Source: Paludibacteraceae bacterium
GTDB taxonomy: Bacteria; Bacteroidota; Bacteroidia; Bacteroidales; Paludibacteraceae
Assembly: GCA_017556705.1 (NCBI GenBank)
Contig: JAFYMG010000016.1
Coordinates: 186,001 to 250,000 of the forward strand
Direction of reading: 5' to 3'
Length of the DNA stretch: 64,000 bases
This document shows positions 16,454-23,841 of this stretch, piece after piece (position 1 is the stretch's first letter; each line of letters opens with the position of its first letter). A program made the translations under genes and the position numbers. Under the pieces are notes generated by a model. It was given only the letters and a program-made list of their open reading frames with translations, searched no databases and was not told where the DNA came from.

Positions 16454-17743
16454 ATGGAGTATTTACAACGAACAGCAGATGAACATCTTCGCGAGCGTCT
16501 AAATGCTTTCGGAGCAGTCTTAATTGAAGGTCCTAAGTGGTGTGGTAAAACCACTACAGCCATGCAGCAGGCTAATAGTATAATCAAGTTGCAGGATACA
16601 GATATGCGTGCGCAATATCTCGCAACTGCAGCTGCTAAACCATCTCTTCTGCTACAAGGTGCAACACCTCGTTTGATTGATGAGTGGCAAGATGCCCCTG
16701 TTATTTGGGATGCTGTTCGTACAATGGTGGATGAGCGACAAGCGGAAGGACAATTCATCTTAACGGGTTCTAATTCAGTTGATAAAACTCAGATACTTCA
16801 TACAGGTAATGGACGCATTACTAAGATGCAAATGTTGCCTATGAGTTTGTGGGAATCAAAAGAGTCAAATGGTTCTGTTAGTTTAAAAGAACTATTTGAT
16901 AATCCCAATGAAGATATTGCAGCCATTTCTGATTTAGACTTGGTAGATTTGATTAAGGCTGCTTGTCGCGGAGGATGGCCAGCCTCGCTTCGCTTGAAAG
17001 ATGAGAAATCGCGTTTGATGGTAGCTAAAAATTATCTTCAAACAGTTTGCTCGGAAGATATTAGCCATGTAGATGGAGTGCGACGCGATGAGAAACTAGC
17101 ACGAACTATTCTTCGTTCTTATGCTCGCAACATCTCAACCTTGGCAAAGAAGACCACGATATTAGATGATGTGACCTCTGCTGAAAATATAACATGCTCT
17201 ATTGATACTTTTAACGCGTATGTTGCTGCATTGGAAAAATTGTTTGTTATCCAAGATATGGATGCTTGGTGCCCTGCTATTCGTAGCAAGTCTGTGATTC
17301 GCAGCACGCCAAAACGCTGTTTTTGTGACCCAAGTATTGCTGTAGCAGCGCTTCAACTCTCCCCTCAAGCACTAGAGTTGCAACTCAAAACATTTGGATT
17401 TATTTTTGAGCAGTTGTGTATCCGTGATTTGAAAGCATATACTTTTGATATTGACACTCATGTAAGCTATTATCATGATCGCTATGATTTAGAGGCAGAT
17501 GTGGTATTACATTTGTCGGATGGTAGATATGCATTGATTGAATGTAAGTTAGGTAGTAACGAAATTGAAGAGGGTGCAAAACATTTGTTGCAACTGAAGG
17601 AGCTTATTATTGAACATAATCGGACGGAAAAACAGAATCCTATTCGCGAACCAGATTTGTTAATGATTCTTACAGGCGGTAAATTTGCTACTCGTCGTGC
17701 AGACGGAGTGCATGTCGTGCCTATTGGCTGTCTGAGACCATAA
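16454..17743 (+). CDS. AAA ATPase with DUF4143 domain
   Basis: A 429-residue protein of the large AAA_14/DUF4143 group. The P-loop is EGPKWCGKTT (residues 25-34), the Walker B region is RLIDEWQDAP and the sensor-like segment is FILTGSN. The DUF4143 part carries a PD-(D/E)XK-like YALIECKLGSNEIEEGAKHLLQL, suggesting a nuclease-like fold. The function of the family is not established. It is one of three family members within 3.4 kb here. Confidence 0.9.
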   Translation: MEYLQRTADEHLRERLNAFGAVLIEGPKWCGKTTTAMQQANSIIKLQDTDMRAQYLATAAAKPSLLLQGATPRLIDEWQDAPVIWDAVRTMVDERQAEGQFILTGSNSVDKTQILHTGNGRITKMQMLPMSLWESKESNGSVSLKELFDNPNEDIAAISDLDLVDLIKAACRGGWPASLRLKDEKSRLMVAKNYLQTVCSEDISHVDGVRRDEKLARTILRSYARNISTLAKKTTILDDVTSAENITCSIDTFNAYVAALEKLFVIQDMDAWCPAIRSKSVIRSTPKRCFCDPSIAVAALQLSPQALELQLKTFGFIFEQLCIRDLKAYTFDIDTHVSYYHDRYDLEADVVLHLSDGRYALIECKLGSNEIEEGAKHLLQLKELIIEHNRTEKQNPIREPDLLMILTGGKFATRRADGVHVVPIGCLRP

Positions 17744-17757
17744 AACGATATATACAA

Positions 17758-17808
17758 CACGCGGGAAGTGTAGTGTTTACTATGCTTCCCGCGTGGGTGT
17801 ATTTTTTT
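17758..17808 (+). terminator. Intrinsic terminator of ATPase gene 1
   Basis: An 11-bp perfect stem CACGCGGGAAG / CTTCCCGCGTG followed by T7. A near-duplicate is at 19266-19316. Confidence 0.85.
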
Positions 17809-17836
17809 GAAAAAAGTTTTCGAGTGCCGAAAAATC

Positions 17837-17889
17837 GCTTGCGATTAATCGTTCGAGCCCATTGGGCGAGATAAGATGATTGTGCCGAA
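17837..17889 (+). repeat. 53-bp dispersed repeat, copy 2
   Basis: Matches copy 1 at 16253-16305 with very few differences. Confidence 0.85.
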
Positions 17890-17920
17890 GGTTGTGCTGA
17901 AGGTTGAGAATAAATACTCT

Positions 17921-19129
17921 TTAATACAACAAGCCAAACATCCAAAGCGGTATACGATTGCCCACTCCCATCTCTACATCATCCACAGCGAGAAAACTAT
18001 TTGGTTGGTCTTTTATTTGCTCAAATGTCTTACTTGCTCCACCTACCTCAAAGAGATATTGATTGTCCACCAAAAAATCCCCTTGTTTAGGCAAAAGTAT
18101 TTCATGCAGCACCTTTAATTGATTATAGAAAAATGTCTCACGCAGCGTTCCTTCATCTACATGTTGCGATAGTGCATACATCAAGTTTGTATTGTCCAAA
18201 TATATCTTATCTGGTTTTATCAATGATTTCAGACTGCGTATTTCGCTGCTATATAGAGCTAGCATAGATGCTCGCTCCAATAAATAAAGCATCTTCATTC
18301 CCGTATTACGATTGGTATCTAATACGCGGAATAATTCTGCCATTTTAGGCTGTAGTGGCACACGTTCTGCTAGTACGACTAGCATCTTTTGTACCTTTTG
18401 TAATGTACTAAAGTCCACATCTTCTACCATTGGCACATCCTCTTCTATCACTCGTTTGATAACTGTTTGAAGGCGTTCGCCAAAACCATCAGCTTCTGCT
18501 TGATAGAATGGATAATAACCATGTTTGAGGTAACGCTCAAAAAGAGGAAGTACTTTCACTTTTGTAAAAATATTCGTAGCAATGGTGGTATGATTGGTTA
18601 ATAACTCCTCTAATGCTACTGCTTCTCCGATATCGCACCCCTCCAACTGCATAAACTCACGAAAAGACATACCATAGAGTGTGTACGAGCGTACTCGACG
18701 TGATAAGTCACCTTCGTGTGCATGCATTTGCAACATGGATGAGCCAGTATAGACAACATACATGTCGGGATAGTTATCATAGATATTTTTTAGTAGGAAC
18801 TGCCAATCAGGATAGCATTGTATCTCATCAAAGAAGACATACGTGCCTCCATGTGTGTAGTGATATTGTACCAGTTCTGCAACATCGTGCGTTTTGAACC
18901 ATAGGTTATCCAGAGAAACATACAGCACTTGTGAACGATCTGCGAATGTTTCTTTGATATGCTGCAATAATAGTGTCGTTTTACCGACACCTCTACAACC
19001 TTTAATGCCAATTAGTCGGTTATTCCAATTGATTGTGTAATACAAATATCGGTGGAAATCAACACCTGTTTTGCTGATGCGATATTCCATCAGCGTGCGC
19101 AATTGAGCATAATCTTGTGCAGTAATCAT
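17921..19129 (-). CDS. AAA ATPase with DUF4143 domain
   Basis: A 402-residue protein of the same family as the 16454 gene but a different subfamily. P-loop GCRGVGKTTL (residues 44-53), YVFFDEIQCYPDWQ as Walker B, VYTGSSML as sensor, SFREFMQL, and the DUF4143 C-terminus DFLVDNQYLFEVGGASK. A -7 box (minus TACCTTTG at 19154-19161) lies 25 bp upstream. It is convergent with the 16454 gene, and the truncated copy at 15789 derives from this subfamily. Confidence 0.9.
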   Translation of the reverse strand: MITAQDYAQLRTLMEYRISKTGVDFHRYLYYTINWNNRLIGIKGCRGVGKTTLLLQHIKETFADRSQVLYVSLDNLWFKTHDVAELVQYHYTHGGTYVFFDEIQCYPDWQFLLKNIYDNYPDMYVVYTGSSMLQMHAHEGDLSRRVRSYTLYGMSFREFMQLEGCDIGEAVALEELLTNHTTIATNIFTKVKVLPLFERYLKHGYYPFYQAEADGFGERLQTVIKRVIEEDVPMVEDVDFSTLQKVQKMLVVLAERVPLQPKMAELFRVLDTNRNTGMKMLYLLERASMLALYSSEIRSLKSLIKPDKIYLDNTNLMYALSQHVDEGTLRETFFYNQLKVLHEILLPKQGDFLVDNQYLFEVGGASKTFEQIKDQPNSFLAVDDVEMGVGNRIPLWMFGLLY

Positions 19130-19265
19130 AGCATTATTTTGTTAAATTTGCTGCAAAGGTAATACTTTTATTTGAAATACACAAGAAAATAGTAAATAAA
19201 ATTACTACTTTTATAATAAAAATGATAAATACGATTATCTTATAAGGTGCTTATAGTATATACAA

Positions 19266-19316
19266 CACGCGGAAAGTGTTGTGTTTACTAAGCTTCCCGC
19301 GTGAGAGTATTTTTTT
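19266..19316 (+). terminator. Terminator-like hairpin, duplicate of 17758-17808
   Basis: CACGCGGAAAG / CTTCCCGCGTG stem followed by T7. There is no plus-strand gene immediately upstream, so it probably arose by duplication with the ATPase cassette. Confidence 0.75.
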
Positions 19317-19417
19317 GAAAAAAGTTTGAGAATGCCGAAAGTTGGGACGAAGAAATTAGCTGTCTTTTGTATACCCTTAGTATAGGTTTGGTATAGGATG
19401 AGTTCCTATAAATGAAA

Positions 19418-19441
19418 CGCTACCCTTGCGCAAGGGTAGCG
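19418..19441. repeat. 24-bp perfect palindrome
   Basis: CGCTACCCTTGC followed by its exact complement, then a further GCAAGGGTAGCG copy overlapping downstream. It is placed 3' of the glycosyltransferase gene and may act as a transcription end or a recombination site. Confidence 0.7.
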
Positions 19442-19481
19442 CAAGGGTAGCGAATATATTAAATACAGTAATGCCTATGAT

Positions 19482-20480
19482 TTATTTTATTAGTTTGTAG
19501 AGTTTGTAGGTAAAGATACAGATACTAGCGAGTGGGATAGCCACAAACTTCCAACGCAAACATAACTTTGTCCACCAATTCCAAAAATATGGGCTTTGAG
19601 TGTCTTGCAACAATGCTTTGCGATCGGTATAGAAATCAACACGTTCAAAAAACGCTAACACATCACGTGGCGATTGCAATTTGAAGAGTCGTCGGCAACC
19701 TTGCCAAACATTATAACACCCTCCTTCTTTTATACCGAGCGCATACGTGCTATTTTGCTCTTCTAAAGAATCATAGAAACGCAACATACGCGTGCCAAGT
19801 AGCAAATAATCAGCCATGTGTTTATAAGAGAGTGTATGAGTGGTGCTGGAAGAATTATAGTGTACGCGATAACTGCATGCTGAGTTGTACATCATTCGTC
19901 GTGCATGATAGAGGTGTACATTTACAAAATCAGAATCTTCAAAAAGGACATCTTCAGCAAACGGATAGTTCACTTTTTGCAAAAAAGCAGTGTTGTAGAG
20001 ATAAGGAACTGGACCTGAACACCAATATGAATGTTTGGTTTGCATTTCCATTCCTGTGAATATGCCGTTTAATGTAATAGCCTGTTTCTCAGTTCTATCA
20101 CCTTTTTCGTTGATATTAACATAGTGCATTGCGACCATATCCAGCTCGTTTGCTTCTGCCAAACGCCATGCTTCAAGAACGCCTTTATCAGTTTCGTCAT
20201 CGCTATCCACCAAGACAATATACTTACCCTTTGCAATAGCCACACCTTTGTTGCGTGCTGCCCCTTGGCGATGGTTCTCTGTTTGGCATAGGAGAGTGAT
20301 ATTGCTATGCAACTTGGCATATTCTTCGATGATAGCAATCGTGTTGTCTTTAGAGCAATCATCAATGCAAATCACCTCAAAGTATGACTCAGCAAGTGCC
20401 AAATTGTAAATACTATCCAAGCAACGAACAATTGTTGCGCTGGCGTTGTAGGCAGGAATAACGAAAGAAAGTTGGGGCAT
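19482..20480 (-). CDS. GT2-family glycosyltransferase
   Basis: A 332-residue GT-A fold glycosyltransferase: LSFVIPAYNASATIVRCLDSI at the start, the nucleotide-binding ICIDDCSKDNT, ARNKGVAIAKGKYIVLVDSDDE containing the DxD-like metal site, and a C-terminal basic/hydrophobic segment. It probably adds a sugar to a surface glycan. It lies 7 bp downstream of the pyruvyltransferase gene and is cotranscribed with it. Confidence 0.9.
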   Translation of the reverse strand: MPQLSFVIPAYNASATIVRCLDSIYNLALAESYFEVICIDDCSKDNTIAIIEEYAKLHSNITLLCQTENHRQGAARNKGVAIAKGKYIVLVDSDDETDKGVLEAWRLAEANELDMVAMHYVNINEKGDRTEKQAITLNGIFTGMEMQTKHSYWCSGPVPYLYNTAFLQKVNYPFAEDVLFEDSDFVNVHLYHARRMMYNSACSYRVHYNSSSTTHTLSYKHMADYLLLGTRMLRFYDSLEEQNSTYALGIKEGGCYNVWQGCRRLFKLQSPRDVLAFFERVDFYTDRKALLQDTQSPYFWNWWTKLCLRWKFVAIPLASICIFTYKLYKLIK

Positions 20481-20487
20481 AGTTTAT

Positions 20488-21408
20488 TTATATTAACGGA
20501 CAAACGCTTAACAATTTATCCAAATCAATGTCTGGTTTTTGCCAATGTTGTATATGGTCTTGTATCTGTTTAGCAGTTGTGGTCTCAAAATTTAATGGTT
20601 GTGATATATCCTTATTAACCGATAAATAATAGTCTTTGAATTTGAAATTATCATCAGGGTGGTTCTCATCTAATGAAATCCAAACATTAGGTGTTTCGTA
20701 GGCATCCGCTATGATTATTCCATGTAATGATGAAGATATAATTGCTTCGCAGGAACATATACTATCTATAAAAGAATGCCATTGAGAAAATTGTTTTGGA
20801 TTGATTATCAATACATTACCCCCCCCTAAAATGGTGTTTAACTTAGAATATATTGCCTCGTTGGTTGTTGTGCTTACATGAAGAATTACGCCATACTTAT
20901 AGCGTTTATCGACATTAGGAGTATAGTATCTTGGGAACAAGAGAGCAGGATCTCCATATACTTCGGGACAGTCTATACCTCTTGAAAGCAGTAATTGGCG
21001 CGTCAATGGTCCTCGAACTGCTCGTACAGACAATGGTTTTTCTATGGTATTCCAGAGAGGATCTTGGGAACTCAAGGTTCCGCTTCCCCATACAATAGTA
21101 TTTCTATCTATTGCCCATGGCAAGATAGAACCCATCATAGCGATAGTTTCTTTCTTGCAAGAAAATTTATAAGGAATGATAGTCTTACCCGAAATGAGCT
21201 CGGCTAATTTGATGTTAACAAAATCGCCCCAATTGTATGGTTTGATTTTGCTAGTCCAAGTGTAAATGTTAGAATTTATCCAATACTTGAGTGATATATG
21301 TTTGGGTTTGAGTAAAGCAGTAAGGGCATACCTAATTTTAAGAACCAATGGGTATCTCCAGAACTTGTATTTTGATGGTATTTTCATATTTTTGTGTATG
21401 ATGTTCAT
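20488..21408 (-). CDS. Polysaccharide pyruvyl transferase family protein
   Basis: A 306-residue protein with the PS_pyruv_trans pattern: NWGDFVNIKLAELISGK, VWGSGTL, VRAVRGPLTRQLLLSRGI, VYGDPALLFP and SSLHGIIIADAYETP. It would attach a ketal pyruvate to, or otherwise modify, a glycan. The start may be the ATG at 21408 or the one at 21387. It is preceded by a leader of about 340 nt that ends in a terminator-like hairpin 22 bp before the first ATG, so expression is probably controlled by attenuation. Confidence 0.88.
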   Translation of the reverse strand: MNIIHKNMKIPSKYKFWRYPLVLKIRYALTALLKPKHISLKYWINSNIYTWTSKIKPYNWGDFVNIKLAELISGKTIIPYKFSCKKETIAMMGSILPWAIDRNTIVWGSGTLSSQDPLWNTIEKPLSVRAVRGPLTRQLLLSRGIDCPEVYGDPALLFPRYYTPNVDKRYKYGVILHVSTTTNEAIYSKLNTILGGGNVLIINPKQFSQWHSFIDSICSCEAIISSSLHGIIIADAYETPNVWISLDENHPDDNFKFKDYYLSVNKDISQPLNFETTTAKQIQDHIQHWQKPDIDLDKLLSVCPLI

Positions 21409-21413
21409 TCATC

Positions 21414-21759
21414 GACACAAAAAAAGCGTGGAACTTGCTCTTGCCAGTTCCATCTTTTGAGGCTCTCGCATTGCCTTTGATACTAGAACTGGCAACGCGA
21501 AGCCCACGCCGAATATAAACACCATACCATATGGCATGCATTATTGTGCATATACACAAATAAAGCACCTGCCATAGGTACACAAGGATAGTCTATATCC
21601 CGTAGGACATCTATCGTTGCTACGTCCTGAGTATCAATGTGAAATTTGCGAGATTTCAAAAGATCAGAACAGAGCGTAATAAACGCCTTTTAATATGTCT
21701 GCTACCCTCCGCTGACGATGTACAGACATCCCCGGCGCAGGTTCACGGGTGCAAAGGTA
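21414..21759 (-). promoter_or_regulatory. Long structured leader with terminator, upstream of the glycan genes
   Basis: The minus strand has a -7 box (TACCTTTG, complement at 21752-21759). The transcript then runs about 330 nt without a gene and ends in a hairpin plus U7 at 21419-21451. Near the end at least two mutually exclusive stems can form: TTGCCAGTTC (21486-21495) with GAACTGGCAA (21441-21450), against CGCGTTGCC (21491-21499) with GGCAATGCG (21467-21475). The latter leaves GGAACT/AGTTCC (21430-21451) as a short terminator. GCGTGG/CCACGC can close the whole structure. This is typical of a transcription-attenuation leader. Confidence 0.6.
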
Positions 21760-21871
21760 GTACTTTTTTTTGGATTGTGCAAATAAAAATGCCATTTATG
21801 CGAATTTTGCATAAATGGCAGGGGGGATAACGCTATATTAAATATGTCGGGCAACGGTATCGTTGCGGATT

Positions 21872-21906
21872 AACTATGAACTATGAGTGATGAGTGATGA
21901 GTGATT
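21872..21906 (+). repeat. Heptanucleotide repeats AACTATG x2 and AGTGATG x2
   Basis: AACTATG, AACTATG, AGTGATG, AGTGATG, AGTGATT in 7-bp register, downstream of the BRO-N gene. The second heptamer is the complement of the CATCACT repeat in folK. Confidence 0.85.
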
Positions 21907-21928
21907 TTATGGGGTTAGTATTGTTGTA

Positions 21929-22786
21929 TTATTCCAATTCTTTTGTTTTGGTATCTTCTATGGGTTGGATGTAATCCAAAGCACGCTTCGATGATATGAC
22001 GGAGCGGCCTATTCGGCTTTCTATATCTGCACGCGCATTACGCGCCACCTCTCCGCCTTCTCGTGCCGTCTGACTACTCTGCGCCATTCCTTTCGGATTG
22101 CGTTGGCGGGATATTTCAGTAGCCGTTACTTCCGCAAGCGTATTCAATGCCAATTCTACATTCGTCATATTATCACGCAAGTTCTCTTTGGTAAGACCTT
22201 TATGGCGTTTGTATTCGCCTGTAGTCATTCCGCTCCATGCTTTAGTTAGAATATTAGTTAGAATTGCAAAATCTTTTTGCTCGTGTATTCCTGCGCGTTG
22301 CCACTCATCGGTCAGTTCTTTGCGCATTTCGATGGAACGCATGCGTTCGTTGATCCACTTTTCGGAATATCCTTGACGGCGGTAGTCTTCTACGGCCATT
22401 TGGAACGTCAGTTCGGGGTCAATGATTTGATCTATACGTTGCTCGCCTAATTGTGCTAACCATTGCTTAATAGGTTCGGCTTTCTTAGAAGGGACAGATT
22501 GAATCAAGCGGAAAATCCCTTGTAAATCAGCCATGTCTGTCTTATACTTCTTGCCGTCAGAGGATGGTAATTTCAGTTGGTAACAATTTGTTACCGACTC
22601 GTTTCCTTCCTTTTTAAGTCTGCCTTTTAGCACCTTCCAATACTTGCGAGCTGTTTGGTAGTCAGCGCTATCCGTTAGCACTTGTACTATATCTACCACG
22701 GAGAAATAGTATTTCTCCTGATCTGCATCCCAAACGATGCGGACACGTTTCCCTTCAAATAATTGTATGGCAAAATTATCGTCCAT
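21929..22786 (-). CDS. BRO-N domain protein (phage antirepressor-like)
   Basis: A 285-residue protein. The N-terminal Bro-N domain is visible as IQLFEGKRVRIVWDADQEKYYFSVVDIVQVLTDS and YWKVLKGRLKKEGNE, the pattern of phage antirepressors and related mobile-element proteins. The C-terminal half is helical and charged (RRQGYSEKWINERMRSIEMRKELTDEW) and is the usual partner domain in Bacteroidota chromosomal copies. Such proteins bind DNA, but their role outside phages is unclear. Confidence 0.85.
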   Translation of the reverse strand: MDDNFAIQLFEGKRVRIVWDADQEKYYFSVVDIVQVLTDSADYQTARKYWKVLKGRLKKEGNESVTNCYQLKLPSSDGKKYKTDMADLQGIFRLIQSVPSKKAEPIKQWLAQLGEQRIDQIIDPELTFQMAVEDYRRQGYSEKWINERMRSIEMRKELTDEWQRAGIHEQKDFAILTNILTKAWSGMTTGEYKRHKGLTKENLRDNMTNVELALNTLAEVTATEISRQRNPKGMAQSSQTAREGGEVARNARADIESRIGRSVISSKRALDYIQPIEDTKTKELE

Positions 22787-22909
22787 ATATCACGGTTGTA
22801 TGTGGTCTGTTGGGTTAAATCAAGTTCGTTTGAAAATTGATTCCGACCGCAAAGATACACTTTTTTTTTGAGATGTGCAAGAAAAATCGCATTTTAGTGC
22901 GATTTTTCT

Positions 22910-22937
22910 GGTGTAGGGTGTAAAGTGTAAGGTGTAG
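22910..22937 (+). repeat. Heptanucleotide repeat (GGTGTAG/GGTGTAA) x4
   Basis: GGTGTAG, GGTGTAA, AGTGTAA, GGTGTAG in 7-bp register in the leader region of the BRO-N gene. Confidence 0.85.
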
Positions 22938-23091
22938 AGGTGGGAGAATTTTGCGGGCGGAACCGCAAAGTACACCTCAAAATGAGTAAACTTTGTTAGG
23001 TATTGCGTCAACCTTTTTAGGTCTTTAGTTAACCTTTTCAGGAATGCAGACAACTTTTTTAGGAAGCAATATTCCAATACTTCATACAATT

Positions 23092-23240
23092 GGCGGTCGT
23101 GCCTACCCTGTACGGCACTACCCTTTAGCCATACGGCTGCGTACCCGCGAGGAGTACGCCATTCTATGTATTGCGCTCAATCCTCAAAGTGGGGACTTTT
23201 CGGGCGCAATACTCGAAGTGCCATTCAAGGCACTTCTTCA
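23092..23240 (+). ncRNA. Structured tandem element, copy 1
   Basis: A 149-bp unit with four hairpins: GTGCC/GGCAC (23099-23118), GCGTAC/GTACGC (23139-23159), TATTGCGC/GCGCAATA (23169-23211) and GAAGTGCC/GGCACTTC (23215-23236). A second 149-bp copy is at 23473. Where the copies differ inside stems the partner base changes too, which argues for a folded RNA. Which strand is transcribed is unknown. Confidence 0.6.
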
Positions 23241-23246
23241 CGCTGT

Positions 23247-23277
23247 TCTCTCGGTCGTCTCTCGGTGTTCTCTCGGT
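23247..23277 (+). repeat. 11-bp tandem repeats (TCTCTCGGTnn x3)
   Basis: Three units of an 11-bp repeat directly after structured copy 1. Related CCTTGGT units occur at 23357-23392 and 23622-23657. Confidence 0.7.
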
Positions 23278-23356
23278 AAAATCAAGCAAGGTATAAGAGA
23301 AGAAAAGAGAACGGACAATCTTAATAAAAAGCACATTTTCTATTTCGGCGTTCTTC

Positions 23357-23392
23357 GGTCGTTCCTTGGTTTGTCCTTGGTTCGTCCTAGGT
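23357..23392 (+). repeat. 11-bp tandem repeats (TCCTTGGTTnG x3)
   Basis: Three units in 11-bp register between structured copies 1 and 2. They are followed after about 50 bp by TCTTAATAAAAAG, a sequence that also closes the preceding unit. Confidence 0.65.
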
Positions 23393-23472
23393 TACTAACA
23401 CGGATGATAAAAGGAAGGTACAAGGGAAGGGATTCTTAATAAAAGTGCTTTTTACCAATACATCATACATTA

Positions 23473-23621
23473 GGCGGTCGTGCCTACCCTGTACGGCACT
23501 ACCCTGTAGCCATACGGCTGCGTGACCGCAAGGGTCGCGCCCTTCTATGTATTGCGCTTAATCCTCAAAGTGGGGACTTTTCGGGCGCAATACTCGGAGT
23601 GCGTTCCGTCGCACTCCTTCA
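23473..23621 (+). ncRNA. Structured tandem element, copy 2
   Basis: The same length (149 bp) and order of hairpins as copy 1: GCGTGACC/GGTCGCGC (23520-23540), TATTGCGC/GCGCAATA (23550-23592), GGAGTGCG/CGCACTCC (23596-23617). The last stem differs from copy 1 at two base pairs, both compensated. Confidence 0.6.
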
Positions 23622-23657
23622 CCTTGGTTCATCCTTGGTTCGTCCTTGGTCTTTAGC
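23622..23657 (+). repeat. 11-bp tandem repeats (CCTTGGTTCnT x3)
   Basis: Three 11-bp units directly after structured copy 2, as after copy 1. Confidence 0.7.
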
Positions 23658-23760
23658 CCGAGGGATATTGGGGAGTTACTACGGGATGAAATATTAAGAA
23701 AAAGCATTTTTTAAGGAAAAGTACCTGAATAGTATTCGGAGGCAATGGACAAAGAAAACA

Positions 23761-23786
23761 AATGCTCAGCAAATTTGCTGAGCATT
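23761..23786 (-). terminator. Terminator-like palindrome after carB
   Basis: AATGCTCAGCAAA followed by its complement, a perfect 26-bp palindrome 55 bp beyond the carB stop. Confidence 0.7.
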
Positions 23787-23790
23787 TAGT

Positions 23791-23841
23791 TTATTCACAA
23801 GGGCATGAGCCGTCGAAGCAGTAGGTACAGACACGGTCTTC
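23791..23841 (-). pseudogene. PurF-paralogue-like C-terminal tail, in frame after the carB stop
   Basis: Immediately after the carB TAG, in the same frame, the minus strand encodes EDRVCTYCFDGSCPCE and a TAA stop. The PurF-like protein at 12513 ends CKVCTFCFDGCNPSDN, so the cysteine cluster VCT[YF]CFDG is shared. Only this tail is present, consistent with a rearrangement scar. Confidence 0.6.

Noticed and set aside
23044-23439. 131-codon plus-strand open frame over the structured repeats
   Set aside because: It runs through hairpins and the 11-bp repeats, is not preserved in the second copy, and has no domain.
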